DNA of 59,680 bases from a virus. The stretch covers positions 1 through 59,680 of the IMG/VR virus record IMGVR_UViG_3300047548_000588. One strand, written 5' to 3'. A model generated the notes under the pieces. The model worked only from the letters and a program-made list of their open reading frames with translations, ran no database searches and had not been told where the DNA came from. Each line of letters starts with the position of its first letter. Positions within the stretch are counted from its first letter, which is position 1. The position numbers and the translations under genes are program-made. Shown here piece after piece: positions 15,784-25,400 of this stretch.

Positions 15784-17895
15784 TTACTTTAATCCTGCTA
15801 GCTTTTTCCAGTCAGTTAAAGAATCACCTTCTGTTACTTTAACTGATGTGTGGGGTAGCGTTGTTTGATCACGCTTTTGTTTATTCAACCCACCTGATAT
15901 TACCTTAGTCATAAAATCCATATCCGCTTCAAATGTATCATCAGCACTGTTTGCAAATGATTCTTCTAATCCATCATCCTGTTCTTCATCTGATTCTTCT
16001 TCAAGTTTAGAATCATCTGCACCTGCTGAATTTGCTAATCCTATGTTATCAGCAGCGATTTCTTTATCTTCTGCGTCGACTTCTTCTGCACCTGAATCGG
16101 GAGGATTATCTTCAGAAACTTCAAATTCCATCTGATCCTCTGTTTCGACTTCATCAACCATTTCTTTATCGCCGCAAGAATGTCCTGCTTCCAGCATGCC
16201 ACCGCATTCTTGGCATGTTTCTTTATGACCGTCACATTGGCAATCTTGCATACCGCAATCAGGGCATACTTCACCGTGTTCGTGATCGTGACTACCCATC
16301 TCATCAGCATAATCGTGAGAATCATCATGTGAGCCACCTGGCATACCTGTTCCAGCTACTTTCTTAATTAGTGCCATCATACCATCATGATCGTCAACTA
16401 CTGTAAGATCGCCATGTTGTTTAACCGTATCTTGGTCAGCATGTGAAACTCCATAGTCGCTAGGTTGTTCTTCACCGCCTAGAATTCCCATTTGCTTTAC
16501 TAAAGCCATAAGCTTGTCTGCATCACTATCGCTAGCAGTTACACTTACTGAATCAGGAGCACCCATTTGACCTTTTGATACAGAAATGCTCATCCCTTCT
16601 TCGATGGCTTCACCTTCAGTTAGAAGTTCATTTAGTTGGTTGTCCCAACCTTCAAATGCCATCATCATTTCATCAACTTTAGCATCATAATCTGATGTAT
16701 CTTTGAAAGTTTTGCCACCAACACTAAACTTTTCACCTTTTTCTGCTTTTGCTAATGCTGCTGTGAAAGCATTTCCTTCTTCCATTTCATCTTCCATTGC
16801 TGGCATAGCTTGACTTGCCATTCCAGAAACTGTTGCTGCGGGCATTTCTTCACCAACTACTACACCACGCATTGGCATGATACCATAGCATTCGTCAAGA
16901 CCCATTTTGTATCCTTCGTGATACATACGAGCTTCTTCGCTGCCTTCATCATAACGGCAGTGATAACTTTCTTTAGCAAGAGCGTGTGATTTGCCTCTGT
17001 GGTGTGCTGCTTTTAGGCGTTGATCCATGCCTTCTTCTACTTTCTTTTTCTTTTTATCACCAGCAGCCTTCTTCATGGTTTCTTTCTTGTTTCCATCTTT
17101 ATCTAAGTCTAGAAAATCTGGTTTTGATCCTTTTGCTTCTAATGTTAAAGGAGATGCTAATGCGTCATTTGGTGGCATATCAGCTTCATTAGTTTTAGCA
17201 CGTAGTTTAGCTAATACTGCACCTGCTACTTTTTCACCACGCTCTTTTGAACCATAATGCTCGCCCGCACTCTTAGCAATCTTAGCAAACTGCTTACCAG
17301 GCTTACCAATGTCTTTACCTGCACGGGCTGCCTTAGCTGAGTAATCGGCTTCACCTAGCTCGCTACCTGCCAAACTCATTTCACCCTTGCCAATAGCTTG
17401 TTTGATTGTGTTAGCTAGTTGTGGATTAGCAACTTGTCCTAATACTTTAGTACCTTGTTTGATTACTTGTGTAGATGCTTTAGCTGGTTCTATAGTTAAT
17501 TGTTCTGCTTCGGCTAGCATATCCAACTCAGCAATCCAATCTTTTAGGCTTTCTTTGACTTTCTTTTTCTCTGATGGCTCCTTGTCAGATAGCTTGTGCT
17601 TTGTTTTTCCTAGCTTTTCTAGTTCTTTGCTTTTCTTAGGAACGCTACCTACAATATAACGCTGTAACTCTGATGCTCCACCATAACGCTTTGATGTATC
17701 AGCTTCACCACCTGCTTTACGAGGACGGCCGCGGCCACGCTTTTCAGCAGGAGCCGCAGTTTTTTTCTCACCATCTTCGTCATCTTCGTCATCATGTTGT
17801 GCGGCGCCACCATAAGCTTTACCTGCGACTTTTCTTGATGTCATTTCAGCTTCGTTAAGCTGGTCTAGTTTTCCTAAAAGACTTTTGAAATCCAT
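15784..17895 (-). CDS. Large acidic virion or scaffold-type protein with AT-hook-like and Cys-cluster segments, 703 aa
   Basis: Unrecognised as a named family. The N-terminus (MDFKSLLGKLDQLNEAEM) resembles that of phage head or scaffold proteins. A basic RGRGRPRK (residues 53-60) is an AT-hook-like DNA-binding motif. The centre is Ala/Lys-rich; from residue 340 on it is extremely acidic, Met/Gly-rich and likely disordered. Around 540-575 there is a Cys/His-rich stretch (CPDCGMQDCQC ... CQECGG) that could bind zinc. It has a strong terminator behind it and sits beside the packaging genes. A role with packaged DNA or capsid interior is a guess. Confidence 0.65.
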   Translation of the reverse strand: MDFKSLLGKLDQLNEAEMTSRKVAGKAYGGAAQHDDEDDEDGEKKTAAPAEKRGRGRPRKAGGEADTSKRYGGASELQRYIVGSVPKKSKELEKLGKTKHKLSDKEPSEKKKVKESLKDWIAELDMLAEAEQLTIEPAKASTQVIKQGTKVLGQVANPQLANTIKQAIGKGEMSLAGSELGEADYSAKAARAGKDIGKPGKQFAKIAKSAGEHYGSKERGEKVAGAVLAKLRAKTNEADMPPNDALASPLTLEAKGSKPDFLDLDKDGNKKETMKKAAGDKKKKKVEEGMDQRLKAAHHRGKSHALAKESYHCRYDEGSEEARMYHEGYKMGLDECYGIMPMRGVVVGEEMPAATVSGMASQAMPAMEDEMEEGNAFTAALAKAEKGEKFSVGGKTFKDTSDYDAKVDEMMMAFEGWDNQLNELLTEGEAIEEGMSISVSKGQMGAPDSVSVTASDSDADKLMALVKQMGILGGEEQPSDYGVSHADQDTVKQHGDLTVVDDHDGMMALIKKVAGTGMPGGSHDDSHDYADEMGSHDHEHGEVCPDCGMQDCQCDGHKETCQECGGMLEAGHSCGDKEMVDEVETEDQMEFEVSEDNPPDSGAEEVDAEDKEIAADNIGLANSAGADDSKLEEESDEEQDDGLEESFANSADDTFEADMDFMTKVISGGLNKQKRDQTTLPHTSVKVTEGDSLTDWKKLAGLK

Positions 17896-17907
17896 TTTAA
17901 GTTCCTT

Positions 17908-18531
17908 TTATTTCTTGGCGCCAGTTTTTGGTAATGCTGGTCGTTTAATTGTAGTCATTGGACTCTTTACACCTAAAGATGCGTCATCTTTTTGTGGCTT
18001 CCATGGGTCAAAACTATCTTTAGTTTTAGGAGCATCAAAATGCTCAGTGCCCTTGATATGTCCATCATCCGTTTGTTTCTTGATTTCATCTAGATACGAA
18101 TTGCCATAAGCTTTAGCAGCTTCTTTACCATTATCAGGCATTTCTTCATGAGTAAGAACAGGACTATTGTCCATCTGATTCTGATACTTTTCTGCTTCAC
18201 TGTTCTGACTATCATCAAATGATGTAGAAACTAATCTAACCATGTTGACATTGTAGCCTAACAGTTGGGCCATTTGCTGAACCATAGGCTCAGTTGCTGG
18301 ATATCTAAATTCACACTTGATTATTGTTACAGGTTGATTTTCTATTCCAGGAAAGCCATATGGTGTTTTCTGAATAGGAGTAGAAACAGGTTCACTGATT
18401 TTGATTGGGTCAAATTTTTTCAAGTTAAACTTGAACATATCTAACCAATTCTTATCAACTTCACCTGCAATCTTAATGGTGTAATTATATGTCTTTACAC
18501 TTTCAGAGATAAATTGTTTTAACTGTTTCAT
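17908..18531 (-). CDS. Conserved virion-associated hypothetical protein, 207 aa
   Basis: The start MKQLKQFISESVKTYNYTI is the short helix plus strand seen at the N-terminus of several small structural proteins in T4-like marine phages. It is followed by KISEPVSTPIQKTPYGFP and a YPATEPMVQQ segment that I recall from the same phage group. The last 80 residues are polar and likely disordered. A GATAAATA box is 18 bases upstream. It lies between the 703-aa gene and a homing-endonuclease gene. Precise function unknown. Confidence 0.65.
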   Translation of the reverse strand: MKQLKQFISESVKTYNYTIKIAGEVDKNWLDMFKFNLKKFDPIKISEPVSTPIQKTPYGFPGIENQPVTIIKCEFRYPATEPMVQQMAQLLGYNVNMVRLVSTSFDDSQNSEAEKYQNQMDNSPVLTHEEMPDNGKEAAKAYGNSYLDEIKKQTDDGHIKGTEHFDAPKTKDSFDPWKPQKDDASLGVKSPMTTIKRPALPKTGAKK

Positions 18532-18549
18532 TTATGATATTCCGTATTT

Positions 18550-18557
18550 TATTTATC
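18550..18557 (-). promoter_or_regulatory. Late promoter box GATAAATA
   Basis: Minus-strand GATAAATA 18 bases before the ATG at 18531, immediately after the GIY-YIG gene. Confidence 0.55.
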
Positions 18558-18560
18558 TAT

Positions 18561-19127
18561 TTATATTTTTTTTCTACAGTTATCAAAATGCCATCTTGAC
18601 ATAGCAGGGTGCTGCCCCATTTTTCCACATTTAGGGCAAGTGGAAATAGGCTTAGGTCCTTTATTTTTACCCAATAATGCTTTACTTATATTAGGCCTTT
18701 TTCTACCCTTAAGTGCTTTACTAACATGTGGTAGAGGCTTACCTAATTTACTAATACTTATAGATTTGCAATGTTGTTCAGACTTTTTCTTGCCCTCATG
18801 AGATTTACTCATTTTATTGCGTTGAGTTTTTGAGAATTTGAACCCCTCTATACCTTCACCCCCATCTGTAAGATTTCTTAGAATTCCTGTTCCTAAATCC
18901 TTTCTACCATACCACTTAATCATTCTTCTTTCTATAGCAAGGGCACCCAATTCAGTTAAATTATGCTCTAATATTATTATTTGAGAAAAATCTTTTGGTA
19001 TATTTATAGTATGTTTTTCAATGGCTCTGGTGTTCTTTCCTTTACCAATATAATAAGGTGTCCCATCTTTTCTAAGGTAAGCGTAAACGTAAAAACCAAC
19101 AGGAATAATTTTTTTGCTAAATACCAT
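18561..19127 (-). CDS. GIY-YIG homing endonuclease with NUMOD3-type repeats
   Basis: 188 aa when started at ATG 19127, chosen because AAGGAG lies 9 bases upstream and aligns with the leaders of two related genes in this window. The catalytic domain has VYAY (residues 14-17) and YYIGKGK (25-31) in place of GIY-YIG, then [11 protein letters not shown] with the conserved Glu region. The middle has NUMOD3-like repeats ([32 protein letters not shown]). The C-terminus is a CPKCGK...WHFDNC zinc-finger-like module shared with the gene at 32886. Free-standing mobile gene between gene 16 and a structural gene. A late box and hairpin leader precede it. Confidence 0.88.
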   Translation of the reverse strand: MVFSKKIIPVGFYVYAYLRKDGTPYYIGKGKNTRAIEKHTINIPKDFSQIIILEHNLTELGALAIERRMIKWYGRKDLGTGILRNLTDGGEGIEGFKFSKTQRNKMSKSHEGKKKSEQHCKSISISKLGKPLPHVSKALKGRKRPNISKALLGKNKGPKPISTCPKCGKMGQHPAMSRWHFDNCRKKI

Positions 19128-19154
19128 GGCTGACTGCTCCTTACAAGCGTTAGA

Positions 19155-19185
19155 GAGGATGGGTATTTCCAGTACCGCGATCCTC
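19155..19185 (-). promoter_or_regulatory. Conserved 5'-UTR hairpin of GIY-YIG gene (copy 1)
   Basis: Minus strand: 6-bp outer stem GAGGAT/ATCCTC, bulge CGC opposite C, 4-bp inner stem GGTA/TACC, 7-nt loop. It is followed by TCTAACGCTTGTAAGGAGC. Same architecture as the copies at 33536-33565 and 47960-47989, with compensatory changes in both stems. Confidence 0.85.
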
Positions 19186-19191
19186 AATATC

Positions 19192-19199
19192 TATTTATC
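19192..19199 (-). promoter_or_regulatory. Late promoter box GATAAATA of GIY-YIG gene (copy 1)
   Basis: GATAAATA 6 bases before the hairpin leader, so the predicted transcript starts at or next to the hairpin. It overlaps the stop of gene 16. Confidence 0.65.
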
Positions 19200-19686
19200 A
19201 CTTATCTTTGGTTTTCTGACCTAGCATTTTCAATAGCTCATTTCTATCAGCTATTAATTTACCTTCACCTAAAGGAGTATTTTCTAGTTCTTTATTTGCT
19301 GCTTCACTTTTTTGATCTAGTGCAGCTTTTTTCAACTGTAACTCAATCATTTTTAGCTTTTTATTAAGTTTAGCTGTTTTTGCTGTTATTGCATGACCTA
19401 AAAATGTCCCTGCCGCTGCAAATATTTCACTGCTATAGCGACTATCTACCTGCATACCTAGCTCTTTCAAGTCCTTAAAACTGTCTACCGCTAAGTTTGC
19501 TAGTTCATCCATTTCTATATCGCTAGCTTCTAAACCACGCACTTGAGGTAATGCGTTGTCTATCTTTTCTAAATTGTCTAATGCGTCTTGTGTAACTTCT
19601 TTTATTTCTTCTTTAGGTATAGGAAGATCGTCGTTAGATTCGTCATGCTGTGCTAGTTCAAAAAGTTCTGATAGTTTTTTAGTCAT
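19198..19686 (-). CDS. 16: Terminase small subunit gp16
   Basis: 162 aa, the usual size for gp16 of T4-like environmental phages. It recognises DNA and stimulates the large terminase gp17 during packaging. An acidic N-terminal region (ELAQHDESNDDLPIPKEEI) is followed by two long helices. The second (SSEIFAAAGTFLGHAITA, then KLNKKLKMIELQLKKA) fits the gp16 coiled-coil core. Context supports it: gene 4 lies directly upstream and virion genes around. Gene 17, its normal neighbour, is not here; a homing-endonuclease gene follows instead. Confidence 0.7.
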   Translation of the reverse strand: MTKKLSELFELAQHDESNDDLPIPKEEIKEVTQDALDNLEKIDNALPQVRGLEASDIEMDELANLAVDSFKDLKELGMQVDSRYSSEIFAAAGTFLGHAITAKTAKLNKKLKMIELQLKKAALDQKSEAANKELENTPLGEGKLIADRNELLKMLGQKTKDK

Positions 19687-19709
19687 AATAGGTATTTATG
19701 ACTATAGGT

Positions 19710-20144
19710 TTATCTTTTACTTTTATGAAAGATATCATCTTCAGTTACGATTCTAAATGTAAGACCTGCACTCTTGCAGAATGCCATAGCCGATTTCCAT
19801 TTAGCATGGTTAACAGCTACTATTGCTCTATCTTTAGCTGTAGCTGCTTTGCTTTCTATTAGACTTTGTTTTTTAGGTTTTATTTCCACTATTTCTGCCA
19901 TTCTTTGGCCATATTTGTTTTCATAAACTACTAAAAAATCAGGTATATAGTTAGCTTTCTTTCCTGTCAGTGGATTAATATAAGGTATGAATATTGGCTC
20001 ACTTGCCCATTGTAAGATGCTAGGGTTGTTGTCCAAAAACATCATCATGGTCATTTCCCATCCTGATCTGTATTTAGGTTTATGTTTTCCTATATATTTT
20101 TCAGGATTTTTAGGATTGAAAATGCCTTGAGCAAAGTTTGCCAT
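19710..20144 (-). CDS. 4: Head completion protein gp4 (gp50), PD-(D/E)XK fold
   Basis: 144 aa, close to T4 gp4 (150 aa). The family signature is complete: FNPKNPEKYIGKHKPKYRSG then WEMTMMMFLDNNPSILQWASE, then PYINPLTGK, YIPDFLVVYENKYG and EIVEIKPKKQ. The D of PDF and E-x-K of EIKP form the nuclease-type active site. In T4 it finishes packaged heads so tails can join. It is encoded 2 bases after the preceding structural gene. Confidence 0.92.
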   Translation of the reverse strand: MANFAQGIFNPKNPEKYIGKHKPKYRSGWEMTMMMFLDNNPSILQWASEPIFIPYINPLTGKKANYIPDFLVVYENKYGQRMAEIVEIKPKKQSLIESKAATAKDRAIVAVNHAKWKSAMAFCKSAGLTFRIVTEDDIFHKSKR

Positions 20145-20146
20145 CT

Positions 20147-20506
20147 TTATTGAACAATGTTTCTTGCTATAAATTGATTAGGAGGAGGTGTTACAGATAC
20201 ACCATATAGTGATGTTTTAGATTTAAAGCTATTCAAGTAATAACTAATAACTTTATTCATTTGTAATGCTGTAGTACCTTGGATAGAACTTAATAGTTCT
20301 AGCACTGGTATTCCAGTTTCTTGTGCTATTCTAAAAAATACAGCCGTAAAATTACCTGCTATATTTTGTGTAGCACATACTGTTCTAAAATATCCATAAA
20401 CAATATCAAAATCACTGGCATTAACTTGTAGATCAAAGGCATAAAAAGAATCAAAAATTCTTACTGTTTGGTCTAATGAAGTTCTAGTATCAAGAATTTG
20501 TGGCAT
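20147..20506 (-). CDS. Conserved virion structural protein, 119 aa
   Basis: Small protein without a recognised domain. It carries a helix-rich centre (FDIVYGYFRTVCATQNIAGN; FFRIAQETGIPVLELLSSIQ) and a C-terminal segment with YYLNSFKSKTSLYG. It lies between the tube-fold protein and gp4, overlapping the former by one base. The position is fixed among T4-like marine phages as far as I recall. Structural role is inferred from context. Confidence 0.65.
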   Translation of the reverse strand: MPQILDTRTSLDQTVRIFDSFYAFDLQVNASDFDIVYGYFRTVCATQNIAGNFTAVFFRIAQETGIPVLELLSSIQGTTALQMNKVISYYLNSFKSKTSLYGVSVTPPPNQFIARNIVQ

Positions 20507-21699
20507 TATCTTCCTCTTGTAGCTTGCCCTGCTGTTGGATTAGGTCCTGCATTAGGAGGCTGTTGATTTGCTTGTGGTGCTCCTGCTGTCCCTTGTGAGG
20601 AGGGAGTTGCACCAAAAATGGGTGTATTAAACAACTGATTCCTATTAGGTGTACCTTGAATACTATTTATAATGCCTGTAGTTACTTCGGACCTTGCTAT
20701 TTTTGCTAAATTTTGTCCTTTAAATGCGTTGTATGTTGTGCCTGCATTTCTAACAGCACCCAATACATCTCCTTCTAAAATCAAGCTCTTTAATGTCCCA
20801 CCTACACCATCCACTAATCCCCCTTGACCCATTATAGTTCTGTTAGATCCTGGTTTAGCTATTGGACTAAGCAATCTATCGTATGTAGCTTCATCACCAA
20901 ATCCAGGTATATAATTTTCTGGTTTTCCCCCATCTAGTTTACCTTCGTTGTATACTACGGTTTCATAATCTAATGTCATACTATTTTCCATAGTACCTGC
21001 ATTTTCACCATAACTATATGTATCGTGTGCAAATCTTGTTATTATAGGGTTTATCAAAGTATATGCAGTAAAATTGTGTTGATTGAATCCAAAAATAGTA
21101 ATATCTTTAAAGAAAGGAACCTTTTGGGGTGCATTAGGATTTGTAGCTTCACCCGTAAAGCCCCAATCATTATTTACTATTTGTTCTGAATATATATCTC
21201 TGTAATTATAATTAGCTAATGTGGGGCTTCCTTGACCATTAGCAGGACCTTGAGTGCCTTGTGCTGGTCCACCCCTTGCACCACCAAATACTACATTAGG
21301 ATTTCTAGCATCTCTGAAATAGTATGTGAAATAACTTACCCACATTCCATTAATCAAATTATTATTGTCATCATGAAAAGTGATATCAATAGGATCATAC
21401 TTAACTTTTGTATAAGTTAATCTTTTTCTATTATATTGATTGTGTTCTGATGATTGTAAAGTAAAACTGGGGAGCTTTGCTGTCTTAACAGCTAATCCAA
21501 AATTCTCATTTCTAAGGGTATTTCTTGTATAAGCGTCTTGATTTATATTAAAATATACATGAAAAAGAAATTTGAATTTAGGTGCGTACTGATAACCATT
21601 ACTTCTAAATGTTTTAGAAGCATGTGTATAATCTCTTAAATAATCGCTGCCGAAGAACGCTCCAGCAGCGTTATTAAATTGGTTATTAAACCATCCCAT
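20506..21699 (-). CDS. Tail tube-fold protein (gp19 paralogue; possible tube cap or initiator), 397 aa
   Basis: The first 230 residues have the tail-tube layout: KFKFLFHVYFNIN, then VKTAKLPSFTLQSSEHN, then YDPIDITFHDDNNN and MWVSYFTYYFRD, then PFFKDITIFGFNQHNFTAYT and the late MTLDYETVVY strand. This is the fold of gp19 with longer insertions. The last 120 residues are Pro/Gln/Ala/Gly-rich. T4 gp48/gp54 tube-initiation proteins also carry tube-like domains, so a baseplate-side or neck-side tube component is plausible. It directly follows gp19 (1-base gap). Confidence 0.7.
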   Translation of the reverse strand: MGWFNNQFNNAAGAFFGSDYLRDYTHASKTFRSNGYQYAPKFKFLFHVYFNINQDAYTRNTLRNENFGLAVKTAKLPSFTLQSSEHNQYNRKRLTYTKVKYDPIDITFHDDNNNLINGMWVSYFTYYFRDARNPNVVFGGARGGPAQGTQGPANGQGSPTLANYNYRDIYSEQIVNNDWGFTGEATNPNAPQKVPFFKDITIFGFNQHNFTAYTLINPIITRFAHDTYSYGENAGTMENSMTLDYETVVYNEGKLDGGKPENYIPGFGDEATYDRLLSPIAKPGSNRTIMGQGGLVDGVGGTLKSLILEGDVLGAVRNAGTTYNAFKGQNLAKIARSEVTTGIINSIQGTPNRNQLFNTPIFGATPSSQGTAGAPQANQQPPNAGPNPTAGQATRGR

Positions 21700-21700
21700 A

Positions 21701-22342
21701 TTACTGGCTTATTGAACTACCTATACCTGTAACTGAAGTTCCGCCAAATGCACGACCAACGCTTGCACCAACGCCAGAAGCCAATGGTGCTTGAATTGCG
21801 TTATCAAATCTTATTGATAGTGATATAGTTACAACATCGCTTGTTCCATAATTTAGAGTATTATAGTTAGCTGATGCTAAGAAGCAACCATATAATTCCC
21901 ATGTCTCTAGAACTTGAGGTACTGCTGCACCATTTCCACCGTCTAGAATTTCGACGTTTGTTTGGAACTTATAGTCTTGACCTGTTGCTGCACTAGCTTG
22001 CTCAACAAAGTCCATTTGCTTCTGAATTTGTTGACCTACTAGTTTAGCTACACTACCTGATGCGTCGTCACGAATATTGATAGACATTGGTGCCCAAGTA
22101 TGTTTACCTGATAGATAAATCGTAGAGTTGTACACTGGTAATGTAATTTCCGAAAAGGTTACATTAGGTCTAGAACAATCTATAACTTGTTTAGTCAATT
22201 CTATTGAATTTGCTTCTACACCAAAGTTTAAGAAATTTACTCTAAAACGGAATTGTAGTTTAGGCATTAATAAGCCTTGGCTTCCCCCAGCGTTATCTGA
22301 CGCTACGGTCATGTTGAACAATGATTGTGAGGCTGTTGCCAT
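21701..22342 (-). CDS. 19: Tail tube protein gp19
   Basis: 213 aa (T4 gp19: 163). Six-fold rings of this protein form the inner tube of the contractile tail. Visible elements are FRFRVNFLNFG (first strand), IDCSRPNVTFSEITLPVYNS, ISGKHTW-type turn (LSGKHTWAPMSINIRDD), the long helix (AKLVGQQIQKQMDFVEQ) and the closing WELYGCFLASANYNTLNYGT plus VTISLSIRFDNA. The gene lies between sheath and the tube-fold paralogue, with its own late box and an AGGAG ribosome site. Confidence 0.93.
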   Translation of the reverse strand: MATASQSLFNMTVASDNAGGSQGLLMPKLQFRFRVNFLNFGVEANSIELTKQVIDCSRPNVTFSEITLPVYNSTIYLSGKHTWAPMSINIRDDASGSVAKLVGQQIQKQMDFVEQASAATGQDYKFQTNVEILDGGNGAAVPQVLETWELYGCFLASANYNTLNYGTSDVVTISLSIRFDNAIQAPLASGVGASVGRAFGGTSVTGIGSSISQ

Positions 22343-22363
22343 TTTTTTATCTCCTATTATTTG

Positions 22364-22371
22364 TATTTATC
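22364..22371 (-). promoter_or_regulatory. Late promoter box GATAAATA of tube gene
   Basis: Minus-strand GATAAATA 21 bases before the gp19 ATG, with TAGGAG in between. It allows the tube to be expressed separately from the sheath. Confidence 0.7.
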
Positions 22372-22378
22372 ATTACTA

Positions 22379-22400
22379 GATAAGGGGTTTCCCCCTTATC
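22379..22400 (-). terminator. Hairpin between sheath and tube genes
   Basis: 9-bp stem (GATAAGGGG / CCCCTTATC) with a 4-nt loop starting right after the gp18 stop. There is no T tract after it, so it may be a partial terminator or a 3'-end stabiliser. Confidence 0.6.
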
Positions 22401-25400
22401 TTAGGCTGATAATTCTCCTGTGTTTAGAACACGAACTGGAATGTAGATGAATTCAGCAGCTTTCACTGGCTCAATCGCAACGTCAACCCATAGTTCATTT
22501 CTATCTATTCTAGCAGGTGTGTTATTACTTTCATCACAAACTACTAGATAGTCGTAAATACCACGTTTTGCAACTAAATCAATCATAAGTGTTTCGATAA
22601 CACCTGCGATTTCATTACGTGTCAATGCATCATTAGGTTCAAACACAAATGGTCTAGAAGCTAGTGTTAGCTGACGACGGATATATGCTACCAATCTTGC
22701 TACATTAGTTCTGTCTAGTGCGCTTTGTGAATTGAAACTTGTCTTATTGCCATAGTTCAATAATCCTACACCCGTAAAGAATACTAATGGGTTGATGAAA
22801 TTGGTATACAATACATCACGAATACCTATACGTGTCTTAATTGTTACAAACTCACCTGTTGTTCTATTCAAGTAACCTATGTTAGTTGCGTTATCAATGA
22901 TACCACGGCGTGTACCTGCTGCTGCTAACCATGGATAAGAAATAGTATCATTACGCAAGAATGTACGTAGCATCATATGTGATGCTGGTACAGCAACTAA
23001 ATTACCATTCAAGTCTGAAGTGATACCACTGGGATAAAATAGACCCATGTAAGTATTACGTGATACTAGACCTTCTTCGCCTGTTGAAGTTGCACCTACA
23101 GCATTATTTGCCCATGCTTGAATTGCGGTAGCGTCATCAGCTAAACCCATTGGTGTGTCACCAATAATATAGGCTGTTTCACCTCTATCAGCATTTAATA
23201 CTATCATGTTAGGTTGTAACTCAGGATAGTTGGGAGTAGCAATTAGATTGAAAAAGTTATCTTCATCACGTATATCTGTGTTAGTATCAATTGCTTGACG
23301 CATTGATTGAACAACCATATTACGCTGTGCTTTACGGCCCATAAATGGCGCACCATTACTTTGTAAACCACTTACTGATACCCAAGCATCTTTTTGTGCA
23401 GGTAACGATTGATTTGGAAAGTTGCTTCCACTGAAATAGTTTGCTCTAAACTGTTTTACGTTATATCCCGAGCGTCTTGTGTTGAATAAAAGCATACCTG
23501 TTGGATACAATGAAGCATCAGGAGCATCTAAGTCAAGATAATTGCTTGTTAATAGTGAAGCAATTGTGGGAACTGGATCATCGACTGCACTTGTTGTACT
23601 ATTAGTTGCCCAACGAGCATCAGCAAATAAAACACCATTTGAACTTACTTGATCTGTATTATTGATTAGCGTCCACTGATCTTCGCCATCCACACTTTCA
23701 TAACGGCGTATTATGGGATAATTTTCTAAATCACTCGTATCTATCCATAAATCACCATAAACTAGTGACGTTCCATCGCTCTGTGCTGTAGGTGCTGTTG
23801 CACTAATGATAGGACCATTTGGATCAGTAGCGTTTGTTCCACTGGGTGTTGGAAAACCTGAAGAATCATAATTTTGATTCTTATATCCCCTCCAGTTACC
23901 ATTGTAGTTTACCATGATATCTACTTGGTCGACTACTGAATAGAACCAATTTGTACCGTTCGCTGGTGCTTGTGCAGGCTCGCCTTCATTAGCAGTATAT
24001 GTAAATTCAACCCAGTTACTGATCTGCGTAGTATAATTGCTTGCTGCTGTTCCTGAAATATATGTGACGCGGCTAACTGCTCCACCTGTTACAGCAGCCA
24101 CTTCAATGACAAGATTATTTGCTGGCGCAGTGCCTCCTAAACTATTACCCGCGATAGTAATTTGATCGCCTACAGCGTAACCTGAACCGCTTGCTGAAGG
24201 TATTGGAGCAACAGTATAAGATTCATATGATTTTGTGATATTAAATATTGCACCTGTACCTGCTCCAGTTGTTGATGTTTGCGAAACTGAAAACATTTTC
24301 ACATCTGAAGGACCTATTTTACAACCTGACGTTGTTCCCACAACGAATCCTGCTGTTACTAATAATCCATTAGAAACGCCAGTTAGGGTATTGTAGTCAT
24401 TAAGAACAATTTCACCACCTTGTGTATGAACTAGCTGTATTGAACCGCTAGTGGTAACTGAGGCTACTGTGTTAGGTATATTTGCAGCAGACCAACGAGT
24501 TACAAAATCTGTAGCAGTATCATTATTATTTATAGTAACAGTGTAATAAGATGAAAGTGATGAACTACCTGGTGTACTTACTGCCACACGTAATGTATAT
24601 GGTCCTGATGAGAATACTGGATTATCGACAGAACCTGTTACAACTGTTGGACCAGTAGCTATACGCTCCCATAAATAAACTGGTGTCAAACTTGAGTCAT
24701 TAAAGTTGTATTGCGCGTAAATAGAACCTGCAGGAATCGCTTTTCCACCAGTCGCGTCTAAGCTTTCTGTTGCTGCCCAGTCACTTGTAGCTAATGTTAC
24801 AGCTTTTGTTGACCATGATGCTATGCCCGCGTCATAGCGAGCAATTACAGGAGCTAAACCTCCTCCTGCTGCACCTACTTTAACCCATACTGAACCTGTA
24901 GGTCTTGGATTAGTTTGACTGCTTGTCCATAATGGCATTTGCGCCGCCGTACCATAATAAAAGCCTGGTTGTAAATAATTACCCGTATTTATTCCTAAAT
25001 CTGTTAGTACTGTGCTACCTAATACTTGAGTTATTTCAATATAATTAGCATTACTTTGGCCTTTTTGCCTTGAATAGATAGCTAGTTTTCCATCTACCAC
25101 TTCAGCAAATAAGTCATACCAACCTAGTTCATTAATAACATTTTGTACACCGTGAACTGTATTATCAGGTGCTAGAGGTACTATAATATTTGCACTTATT
25201 GTGCCACCTAGACTTAATACAAAAGAATCACCAGCTGTTAGTGTAGGTTCACTTTGCGTTCCCTGGATTGTTGGCCAATCTGCTTTCCACGCATCTGAAC
25301 CTAATGGTACCCATACATTGTTGGTTGATTTATAAAAATATTGTGCTGCATCGCTTGGTGCTGCTGTAATTTGTATAGCATTTACAGCGTATTCACCTAT

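Noticed and set aside
16041-17257. Several open frames antisense or shifted within the 703-aa gene
   Set aside because: Shadows of the low-complexity acidic sequence; no start signals and no coherent protein.
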